Positions 1-5,093 of a DNA stretch of 10,619 nt are shown piece by piece. Position 1 is the stretch's first letter. Each line of letters starts with the position of its first letter. Below the pieces are notes generated by a model. The model was not told the DNA's origin. It did no database searches and saw nothing but the letters and a program-made list of their open reading frames with translations. A program made the translations under genes and the position numbers. Origin of the DNA: Gammaproteobacteria bacterium (GTDB lineage: Bacteria; Pseudomonadota; Gammaproteobacteria; UBA12402). Where the stretch lies: contig JANQHY010000242.1 in assembly GCA_028282395.1 (NCBI GenBank), positions 1 through 10,619 of the forward strand, in the 5' to 3' direction.

Positions 1-319
1 ATACGACTGCGCCGCCAAAGGCATAGTTACGTAAGCGCTGGTCGCGTTTATAGTTAGGGTTATCAAGAGGGCTGGGGATAAAATGGTAGAAGAAGGCAAG
101 ATACTCTATCCATACGGGACCATTACTAAAGCGACCGTTCCAGTAGGGCGGTGATGCAGGCGTTTTATATTTAGCATATTCATTGCCATTGTCAGATAGG
201 CTGTCGCCAAAAACAACGATATTCTCTGGTTGCCAGGTTGCTGCTGATACAATGGTTGTTGATAGTAGTAGTATCAACAAGATTCCTATCAATGGCCGCC
301 ATACAATTCTCATCGTCAT
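1..319 (-). CDS. GDSL/SGNH-family lipase or esterase, exported (5' part only)
   Basis: Translating the minus strand from the ATG at 319-317 gives 106 open codons running off the window's left edge. Residues 1-26 form a signal peptide: a basic start (MTMRIVWRP), a leucine/isoleucine-rich core and a VSA-A cleavage site. The mature part opens with NIVVFGDSLSDNG, the block I motif of GDSL lipases with the nucleophile serine at residue 40. It continues with NGRFSNGPVW and NYAFGGA, typical of the phospholipase/lecithinase/haemolysin branch that includes Legionella PlaA-type lysophospholipases. The enzyme should hydrolyse ester bonds, plausibly of phospholipids, outside the cytoplasm. The catalytic Asp/His block lies beyond the window, so activity cannot be confirmed. 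A second in-frame ATG at 313-311 is possible. An AGGAC sequence lies about 14 nt upstream of the first ATG, so the ribosome binding site is weak. The gene is divergent from the kinase-like gene. Confidence 0.9.
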   Translation of the reverse strand, partial: MTMRIVWRPLIGILLILLLSTTIVSAATWQPENIVVFGDSLSDNGNEYAKYKTPASPPYWNGRFSNGPVWIEYLAFFYHFIPSPLDNPNYKRDQRLRNYAFGGAVV

Positions 320-416
320 TACGCTTTTTATTTGTCCTATTGGATTATGATAGCAGAATTTATTGATAAGGGCAGTATTATTGTAGGATATTTTATTTTC
401 CTGTCTGGGTGCCTCA

Positions 417-445
417 TTGATCATGGAAATTAAATCCTATACAAT
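417..445 (+). promoter_or_regulatory. sigma70-like promoter of the kinase-like gene
   Basis: TTGATC at 417-422 matches the -35 consensus at four of six positions. TACAAT at 440-445 matches the -10 consensus at five of six. The spacer is exactly 17 bp. Transcription would start near 452, just before a hyphenated palindrome and about 24 nt before the first possible start codon. Read by eye, not tested. Confidence 0.55.
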
Positions 446-454
446 CGCTTTTAT

Positions 455-472
455 TATTCTGCAAGCAGAATA
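455..472. promoter_or_regulatory. hyphenated palindrome in the leader, possible operator or mRNA hairpin
   Basis: TATTCTGC and GCAGAATA form perfect 8-bp arms around a 2-bp AA centre. The element begins about 3 nt after the predicted transcription start and ends 3 nt before the ATG at 476. Such a position suits a repressor site. The 2-nt centre disfavours a stable full-length RNA hairpin. A third copy of the GCAGAAT half-site lies at 353-359 near the lipase start, so one regulator could act on both genes; that is inference. Confidence 0.4.
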
Positions 473-475
473 TTT

Positions 476-1750
476 ATGGGGAATGGACGCTATCTGTCAC
501 AGTTAAAAAAATGGAGTATTTCAATCATGTATTATTACAGTACATTCTTTATGACTAGTCATCCCGTCAGTAAAGCAAAAAAAGAGGTTGAGAAATTAAG
601 GCGGATTGTTTTTATTCGCCTGAATAGTGGTTATTACATTGGTTTCTGTTGCGATAATCAGTATAAGAAAAAAAAGATAGTAAGCCTTAATTTTATTAAG
701 GAACTAGAAAAACAGCAGTTCTCTAATCAGCATGTGCTTTTAGGTAAAGGAAATACTGAAAAGCTGATGAAGAAAGCTAAAGAATACATCGAAATTCAGC
801 CAGGTGGGAAGCTACCGCTGCCGTGTATTGGTCGTGGTGGTTACAATGTGGTTTATTTAATGAGAACACCACCACTCGAGTGGCGTAAAAAGAAAACCTA
901 TGACAATAATCTAGCATACAAAGTGCAAAAGACGGATATCGATGGTGAAGTGATCGGCACGCCAATTGAGAAACGGATGAATGCATCAGAGCGTGGTGAA
1001 AGAATATCAGGCATTGTTAATAGTAAGAAAGTTGATGTAATGACTTATGAAGATGGATTGCTGATGCCGCTTCTTTCTGGAAGGGAGCCAGAAGATAAAG
1101 AGTTTGTTCATATTATAATAAAGCTTTTTATCTGGTATAACAGAATTTTTGTTGATCCGTTTAAGAAAAATATTTTTGTCACGCCTTGTAGTCTTGCCGT
1201 GATTTCTGATTTTGACTTGATTTTGGACCTGAATGAGTCAGATGATAGTATAGAGTTTTATGGGAATTATAAGAAGTTTATGAGGAAATTTAGTAATTAC
1301 TATGAATGTCACGGAAAAAAATATCCATGGGCAGTAGAAGCTATTCTTAATCTGGTTTATCTTGTTGATCAGTTGTTGCAAAAAGATAGTTTTGTTTCGA
1401 ACGAAGTAAAAAGAGTACTGCTTCCATCGCTTGTCATGGCAGTGACACCTTATAGAGTATGTAATCTTCCAATTGCTAATGAAGACTTATTAAGGTTTTC
1501 CAGGAAGAAAGGAATTTTAGATAATATTGTGTATGACAATTATTTTTTTAATATGGTTAAAAGTACTAACATTAAAAGTAATACAGTTAAAAGTGATAAG
1601 GTTAAAAATGGTAAAAGAAATTTTCCCAATAGAGCCTCTTTTCATCAGGTTCCTGAGCTTTATGATAACATAGGTGGCAGTAGCAGTAGTAGTGATGAAG
1701 ATGATGATTTTCCATCCTATTCATGCAACAATAGATATATAATTGAGTAA
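476..1750 (+). CDS. divergent protein-kinase-like protein, candidate secreted effector
   Basis: I do not recognise a named family, but kinase motifs appear in order. A glycine-loop-like segment GRGGYNVVY (119-127) is followed by LAYKV with a VAIK-type lysine at K149, candidate alpha-C glutamates E172/E175, and a hinge-like GLLMPLL (194-200). FVDPFKKNIF follows with D227 and N232, then SDFD with D245 in the DFG place. The spacing D227-N232-D245 (5 and 13 residues) equals D166-N171-D184 of PKA. The HR of HRD is replaced by FV and DFG reads DFD. Residues 361-380 are four [VI]KSxx-like repeats, and 402-411 read SSSSSDEDDD. There is no signal peptide or clear membrane segment. The acidic block 14-18 residues from the end resembles the E-block of Dot/Icm substrates, so an effector role is inferred. 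ATG 527 (GGAG 10 nt upstream) is an equally likely start; ATG 476 has only AGCAG. Confidence 0.8.
   Translation: MGNGRYLSQLKKWSISIMYYYSTFFMTSHPVSKAKKEVEKLRRIVFIRLNSGYYIGFCCDNQYKKKKIVSLNFIKELEKQQFSNQHVLLGKGNTEKLMKKAKEYIEIQPGGKLPLPCIGRGGYNVVYLMRTPPLEWRKKKTYDNNLAYKVQKTDIDGEVIGTPIEKRMNASERGERISGIVNSKKVDVMTYEDGLLMPLLSGREPEDKEFVHIIIKLFIWYNRIFVDPFKKNIFVTPCSLAVISDFDLILDLNESDDSIEFYGNYKKFMRKFSNYYECHGKKYPWAVEAILNLVYLVDQLLQKDSFVSNEVKRVLLPSLVMAVTPYRVCNLPIANEDLLRFSRKKGILDNIVYDNYFFNMVKSTNIKSNTVKSDKVKNGKRNFPNRASFHQVPELYDNIGGSSSSSDEDDDFPSYSCNNRYIIE
1556..1615 (+). repeat. four tandem 15-bp units inside the kinase-like gene
   Basis: The units GTTAAAAGTACTAAC, ATTAAAAGTAATACA, GTTAAAAGTGATAAG and GTTAAAAATGGTAAA lie end to end and in frame. 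They encode VKSTN, IKSNT, VKSDK and VKNGK. The sequence is AT-rich and lysine-rich, probably a flexible linker between the folded domain and the C-terminal tail. Copy number could vary by slippage without shifting the frame. Confidence 0.8.
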
Positions 1751-1754
1751 ATAG

Positions 1755-1767
1755 TAGTATAATACTA
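1755..1767. promoter_or_regulatory. TATAAT-containing palindrome upstream of the permease
   Basis: TAGTATAATACTA is a perfect 13-nt palindrome containing a consensus -10 hexamer at 1758-1763. No acceptable -35 lies 16-18 bp upstream, so it could be a weak or activator-dependent promoter for the TTG-started permease. A run of six T follows at 1773-1778, but the palindrome could form only a 3-4 bp stem in RNA, so a terminator call is not supported. Confidence 0.3.
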
Positions 1768-1804
1768 AAGTGTTTTTTCTGAACGGTTTCACGAGAAAAT
1801 AGAG

Positions 1805-2587
1805 TTGGAAATAGTATTATTAGTATTTATTGCAGCGGTCCTGGCAGGTATCATCTCTGGTTTGCTAGGAGGTGGTATTGGCTTGGTCCTAGTGCCGGCA
1901 CTGGTTGTCATTCTACAGGCGGAACAGGTTAATCAAGCATTGATTATGCATGTTGCCATTGGCACAACAGTGGCGGCTATTGTTGTCATGGGGCTAGTTG
2001 CAAGCTATAGCCATCAGCGCCGCAATGCTGTCATGTGGTCCTACCTGTACAGGATGGCGAGTGGTCTTATTATCGGTATCATAGTCGGTGCTATTTTGGC
2101 GAGTAATTTATCCAGTCGTATTTTAATGGTGATATTTGGTCTGATTTCACTACTGTTGGGATTATATACCCTGTTAACTCGAGCAGAAAAGAAAGCATTG
2201 GAAAAGTGCCCGCATTTTTTATTAGCATTGATGGGATTTCTTATTGGGATAACTGGCAGTTTGATGGGTGTTAATCCTTTTTCAGTACCTTTCTTTAGAA
2301 AGGTGGGATTGGATATGCGTATGGCAGTGGGAAGTTCAGTAGTGGTAGGAACGGCAATGGCAGTTGGTATTACTATTATGTTTATTATTCAAGGTTGGCA
2401 TCAACCGGGATTGCCGAAGTATAGCAGTGGTTATGTTAATTGGGCGTTATTCTTTCCGATCATGATTGCCGGGGCGATCTCAGCACCGTTAGGCGCAAAA
2501 ATCGCCCATGCTATTTCACAAAATATTCTACGTTGTCTGTATGGCCTGCTATTGGTTATTGTCGGGATTAAAATGCTAGTTGGTTAG
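1805..2587 (+). CDS. TauE/SafE family (DUF81) sulfite/anion exporter-like permease
   Basis: This 260-residue inner-membrane protein has about eight hydrophobic segments in two pseudo-repeated halves, the layout and length usual for TauE/SafE permeases. The N-terminal half carries the family signature AGIISGLLGGGIGLVLVPAL within the first 35 residues. The second half has the matching GFLIGITGSLMGVNPFSVPFF with its glycine triplet lost, then VGSSVVVGTA and a typical end, GAKIAHAISQNILRCLYGLL. Members export sulfite, sulfoacetate or other small organosulfur anions, or have unknown substrates; nothing here fixes the cargo. The start is TTG at 1805: no ATG or GTG occurs in frame after the upstream stop at 1766-1768, and this start places the signature helix where the family has it. 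The ribosome binding site is weak (CGAGAA). The gene converges on the MFS gene with 8 bp between stop codons. Confidence 0.85.
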   Translation: MEIVLLVFIAAVLAGIISGLLGGGIGLVLVPALVVILQAEQVNQALIMHVAIGTTVAAIVVMGLVASYSHQRRNAVMWSYLYRMASGLIIGIIVGAILASNLSSRILMVIFGLISLLLGLYTLLTRAEKKALEKCPHFLLALMGFLIGITGSLMGVNPFSVPFFRKVGLDMRMAVGSSVVVGTAMAVGITIMFIIQGWHQPGLPKYSSGYVNWALFFPIMIAGAISAPLGAKIAHAISQNILRCLYGLLLVIVGIKMLVG

Positions 2588-2595
2588 ATTGTCCG

Positions 2596-3807
2596 TTACT
2601 TTTTCTCTTTACCAACATCGGGGAAGCGCTGTTTAGCATGAATGAAGGCAATAATAGCGATTACTAGAATAGTGAGGAAAAGTGACGGCATCACAAGTGG
2701 GTTTTGGTTTGGTAGTAATGTTAAAATAAATGTGAAAAGCAGCGCGATCAACATAGTAATAAAACTCATGATGGCAGAACCTGTTGCTTTGTCTGGGTAG
2801 TTCATCAAGGCCATCGTGGTGACACTGCCATAGGTCATTGGCAATCCAATCATTATAAGAAAAAGGGGTAAGATTAAACTCCAAGTATTGATCCAATGTA
2901 GTAGAAAGCTTGTTAACATGAGTATGCTGCCAAAGATAATGGCGCAGTAGCCGATTATGATCACTTGATAGGCTGATAGTAATTTACTAAGTCTGCCAGC
3001 AGATAATGCGCCAATAATTTGGCCGCCATAGGCAATAAGTAGTAATGTGCCGTAGTATGCCGGTGTCATTTTGATGATATCCATGGCAATAAAAGGTGAG
3101 CCACTAGCAATAATATAGATGAATGCAGCCATGAGGCCATACATCATGGAGAATAATAGTAATTGCCCGTTAGTGAAGGCATGAAAATAACTGCGTAGGA
3201 TCGGTTTTATCTTTAGCGCATTAATATCTTTTTCCACTAAAGTCTCGGGTAAACATATCATCGTAATAAAAATTATGAGGCCATATAGTAGATAGAAATA
3301 GAAACAATCAATCCACGATAGATGGCTAGTGATAAGTCCGCCCAATGCATTTGCCAATGCCGGCATAAATGCATAGGCAAGTACCGCATAACTAACAACA
3401 GAGCGTGATTGTTGTGGAAAATAGAAATCACTAATAATCGTATAGCTGATAATCATTCCCACACTCGAGCCCAAAGCCATTAACAGTCTGCCAATAATAA
3501 TAGTTGTTAGATTGTGAGAGTAGATTCCAACCAGACAGACTAGACAGCTGAATAGGTATAATACCATCCCCGAGTAGGCCGCTATCTTGCGACCAAAACG
3601 GTTGGCAGTCGGGGAATAGATCAGTTGTCCAAAAGCGTAGCCAATAATAAAAATAGTCATCAATTGTTGTATGACGCCATTCGATACATGAAAGAAATCA
3701 CTCATTGCCGGAAGAGCAGGGCTAAGTAACACTGCTGTAAATGATGGGAAGCTAATTAGTAGAATTAGACAAATTAAAGGTGGTTTTCTGCAGCTAAGTT
3801 TATACAT
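2596..3807 (-). CDS. Bcr/CflA-type MFS drug exporter
   Basis: This 403-residue protein has twelve hydrophobic segments and belongs to the major facilitator superfamily, proton-driven inner-membrane antiporters. Features of the Bcr/CflA (DHA1) branch are LLSPALPAM after helix 1, then FGQLIYSPTANRFGRK (59-74) as motif A, RLLMALGSSVGM in helix 4, and LPETL closing the first half. In motif A the usual DRxGR aspartate is asparagine (N69); that residue normally helps gate the transporter, so coupling may differ. Drug substrates (bicyclomycin, chloramphenicol, others) cannot be predicted. The start is ATG 3807-3805 with a strong AAAGGAG 5 nt upstream (3813-3819). It is divergent from the PhzF-like gene and convergent with the TauE-like permease, with no terminator visible between the two convergent stop codons. 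Confidence 0.9.
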   Translation of the reverse strand: MYKLSCRKPPLICLILLISFPSFTAVLLSPALPAMSDFFHVSNGVIQQLMTIFIIGYAFGQLIYSPTANRFGRKIAAYSGMVLYLFSCLVCLVGIYSHNLTTIIIGRLLMALGSSVGMIISYTIISDFYFPQQSRSVVSYAVLAYAFMPALANALGGLITSHLSWIDCFYFYLLYGLIIFITMICLPETLVEKDINALKIKPILRSYFHAFTNGQLLLFSMMYGLMAAFIYIIASGSPFIAMDIIKMTPAYYGTLLLIAYGGQIIGALSAGRLSKLLSAYQVIIIGYCAIIFGSILMLTSFLLHWINTWSLILPLFLIMIGLPMTYGSVTTMALMNYPDKATGSAIMSFITMLIALLFTFILTLLPNQNPLVMPSLFLTILVIAIIAFIHAKQRFPDVGKEKK

Positions 3808-3856
3808 ATTGTCTCCTTTCTCTAACCCATTGATACTTATTGAATATTCTATGATT

Positions 3857-3885
3857 TTGTGACATATTAACAGAAATTTTATAGC
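3857..3885 (+). promoter_or_regulatory. possible promoter of the PhzF-like gene
   Basis: TTGTGA (3857-3862) and TATAGC (3880-3885) are separated by 17 bp, each matching the sigma70 consensus at four of six positions. Transcription would begin near 3892 and give a leader of roughly 80 nt that includes the hairpin at 3928-3945. The opposite strand of the same AT-rich patch reads TATAAA (3883-3878), which might serve the divergent MFS gene, but its -35 is poor. Confidence 0.35.
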
Positions 3886-3927
3886 AGTAAAACCTTAGTG
3901 AGTGTTGTTGGATAACGGTAACTTTGC

Positions 3928-3951
3928 TAGCATCGGCGGATGCTATTTTAT
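3928..3951 (+). terminator. hairpin plus U-run in the PhzF-like leader (possible attenuator)
   Basis: TAGCATC and GATGCTA form a perfect 7-bp stem closed by GGCG, followed at once by TTTTATT. Only the plus direction has the T-run. It lies between the candidate promoter and the Shine-Dalgarno of the PhzF-like gene, with no plus-strand gene upstream to terminate. It could therefore be a leader attenuator or an operator-like inverted repeat. The stem is short, so strength is doubtful. No leader peptide or known riboswitch fold was recognised. Confidence 0.35.
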
Positions 3952-3960
3952 TAGTACCTT

Positions 3961-3966
3961 AGGAGG
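3961..3966 (+). promoter_or_regulatory. consensus Shine-Dalgarno AGGAGG
   Basis: A perfect AGGAGG lies 8 nt upstream of the ATG at 3975, the strongest ribosome binding site in the window. It fixes the start of the PhzF-like gene and suggests efficient translation once the leader is transcribed. Confidence 0.8.
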
Positions 3967-3974
3967 ATAATTGT

Positions 3975-4817
3975 ATGCAAGCATTGCCATCAGTCGAACA
4001 GTGTCGAGTAAAAGTCTTTAGTTACAGTGGTCAAGGCGGTAATCCTGCGTTAATTGTATACAACGATGAGCCGTTGTCTGTAGCACAGATGGCAGATATA
4101 GCGCGTCATTCAGGTTGTCCGGAAGCAGTGTTTCTTACTGAGCAAACGGAAGATATAATATCTATCGGTTATTTCACTCCCAATGGCAAGGAGACGCCAC
4201 TTTGTATTCATGGCACAATCGGTGCTGTCTATATGTTAAAAAAAATCATTGCTGACAGGCCAACAATAAAGTTGTGTACACGACAGCAGCAGATGATTAT
4301 TAGTGGAAAATGTGAGAATGATTTATATCAGATGTGTTATCAGCCTCCTTTTCAGTCGACAGCATTGCCAGATGGTAATGAAATAGAAGTTGCTCGCTGT
4401 TTTGTTGGTGAGTCTCATCAGAGCGCTGTGATTGCTACGGCAGGTAGCCCTAAACTATTAATACGTTTTTCTGATAAGCAGACACTCTTCTCCTTAGTGC
4501 CTGATTTAGTCCAAATCGTTGAGGTGTCAAAAGTACTAGGCGTCAATGGTATTTATGCCTATGCGCCTTCCGCTGATGATCCCTCGGTGCTTTATGCGCG
4601 GGCATTTAACCCACTATTTGGTATTGATGAAGATATTGCTACCGGGGTTGCGGCAATTGCCTTGGTTAAATATCTTTATCATAGTGGACAAAGTAATGCA
4701 AAAAAGATGGTAGTGCATCAGGGTGATGTAATGGATGCTCCCAGTCGGATTCATGTCGAATTAATTGATGATCACCAGGTGCAGGTTAAGGGCGAGGTTG
4801 TAGAAGTTAGCTTTTAG
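3975..4817 (+). CDS. PhzF family isomerase-like protein
   Basis: The 280-residue length fits the PhzF/diaminopimelate-epimerase-like fold, which has two similar halves around a central cleft. Visible family marks are GNPALIV (22-28), CPEAVFL with the general acid/base glutamate at E50, YFTPNGKETPLCIHG (66-80) and FGIDEDIATGVAA (215-227) with D220. Classical members read LCGHATLA; here the histidine is kept (H79) but the preceding glycine is isoleucine (I78) and the following alanine is glycine. PhzF itself isomerises a phenazine precursor, yet most homologues outside phenazine clusters have unknown substrates, and no phenazine genes are nearby. The protein is probably cytoplasmic. It is a single-gene unit with its own leader and a weak terminator overlapping the stop codon. 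Family membership is firm; function is not. Confidence 0.9.
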   Translation: MQALPSVEQCRVKVFSYSGQGGNPALIVYNDEPLSVAQMADIARHSGCPEAVFLTEQTEDIISIGYFTPNGKETPLCIHGTIGAVYMLKKIIADRPTIKLCTRQQQMIISGKCENDLYQMCYQPPFQSTALPDGNEIEVARCFVGESHQSAVIATAGSPKLLIRFSDKQTLFSLVPDLVQIVEVSKVLGVNGIYAYAPSADDPSVLYARAFNPLFGIDEDIATGVAAIALVKYLYHSGQSNAKKMVVHQGDVMDAPSRIHVELIDDHQVQVKGEVVEVSF

Positions 4818-4835
4818 TCAAAGCCTTGTTTTTTT
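4810..4835 (+). terminator. weak rho-independent terminator of the PhzF-like gene
   Basis: GCTTT (4810-4814) and AAAGC (4820-4824) form a 5-bp stem around a 5-nt loop that contains the TAG stop codon. CTTG and seven T (4829-4835) follow. The stem is short but the T-run and position are right. Confidence 0.4.
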
Positions 4836-4850
4836 CATAGTAATTGTTTG

Positions 4851-4930
4851 CCCCGTTGTCCTGTGTCCCTACCCTTTGTTCTGCGCCCTCGCCATCGTCC
4901 CGTGCCCCAACCCCGTCGTCCCGCGGCTTG
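4851..4930. repeat. degenerate GC-rich tandem array, four units of about 20 bp
   Basis: Four imperfect units at 4851-4871, 4872-4891, 4892-4910 and 4911-4930 share a core close to CGTYGTCCYGYG followed by a C-rich tail. The plus strand is strongly pyrimidine-rich and much more GC-rich than the surrounding DNA. The last unit, CCCGCGGCTTGTCCGG, resembles one arm of the CCGCGGxxxxGTCCGCGG-type dispersed palindromes common between genes of intracellular bacteria; that link is from memory. Short ORFs across it on either strand have low-complexity products and are unlikely genes. Confidence 0.6.
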
Positions 4931-4995
4931 TCCGGTCTTTCTTTTATTCTGAATTTTTCAACAACATCCTTGTGGGAGAGAGGAGAAAACATAGA

Positions 4996-5078
4996 TATCC
5001 CTTATTCTATGTCAGGATACGTCATAAAATACCCTTATTTTATGACGTATTTATTGTATAATACCCTTATTCTATGAC
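4996..5078. promoter_or_regulatory. promoter/operator repeat cluster of the AAA-DUF4143 gene
   Basis: Three direct copies of an 18-bp element occur at 4996-5013, 5029-5046 and 5061-5078, spaced 33 and 32 bp; the last two read ATACCCTTATTYTATGAC. The middle copy is the right side of a perfect inverted repeat: ATACGTCATAAAAT (5017-5030) and ATTTTATGACGTAT (5037-5050) are 14-bp arms around ACCCTT. A consensus TATAAT lies at 5057-5062, so transcription should start near 5069, inside the third copy. The inverted repeat would cover the -35 area. This is the architecture of a repressor-controlled, possibly self-regulated promoter; the regulator is unknown. Confidence 0.6.
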
Positions 5079-5083
5079 AAAAA

Positions 5084-5088
5084 AGAGG
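5084..5088 (+). promoter_or_regulatory. ribosome binding site of the AAA-DUF4143 gene
   Basis: AGAGG ends 5 nt before the ATG at 5094. It supports this start, which also places the Walker A motif at the usual distance (residues 26-34) from the N-terminus. Confidence 0.65.
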
Positions 5089-5093
5089 TAAGA

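Larger units (their letters stand above)
320..475. other. divergent intergenic region between lipase and kinase-like gene
   Basis: This 156-bp gap separates two genes transcribed away from each other, so it must hold both promoters. The plus-strand promoter and a hyphenated palindrome are listed separately. The heptamer GCAGAAT occurs at 353-359 and 465-471 on the plus strand and at 456-462 on the minus strand. No convincing minus-strand promoter for the lipase could be fixed, although the region is AT-rich. No RNA gene was recognised. Confidence 0.6.

Noticed and set aside
320..475. PmrA-type box (paired CTTAA half-sites) upstream of the putative effector
   Set aside because: I looked for two correctly spaced half-sites and found none, so this effector-linked regulator is not supported.
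777..986. Minus-strand ORF inside the kinase-like gene
   Set aside because: Fully antisense, no ribosome binding site or recognisable protein features; it is a reading-frame shadow.
2588..2595. Terminator between the convergent permease and MFS genes
   Set aside because: Only 8 bp separate the stop codons and no stem with a T-run is visible near either end.
4807..4992. 61-codon minus-strand ORF with a low-complexity DDG-rich product
   Set aside because: It is the translation of the GC-rich tandem array, overlaps the PhzF-like stop, has no homology I recognise and no clear ribosome binding site.
4844..5077. Plus-strand ORFs (4844-5077, 4876-5061) with Pro/Ser-rich starts
   Set aside because: They read through the tandem array and the promoter repeats; composition is that of repeat DNA, not protein.
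4996..5078. CRISPR-like spacing of three 18-bp repeats
   Set aside because: Only three copies, spacers of about 15 bp that are part of an inverted repeat, and a promoter -10 inside; no cas genes. It fits an operator cluster.
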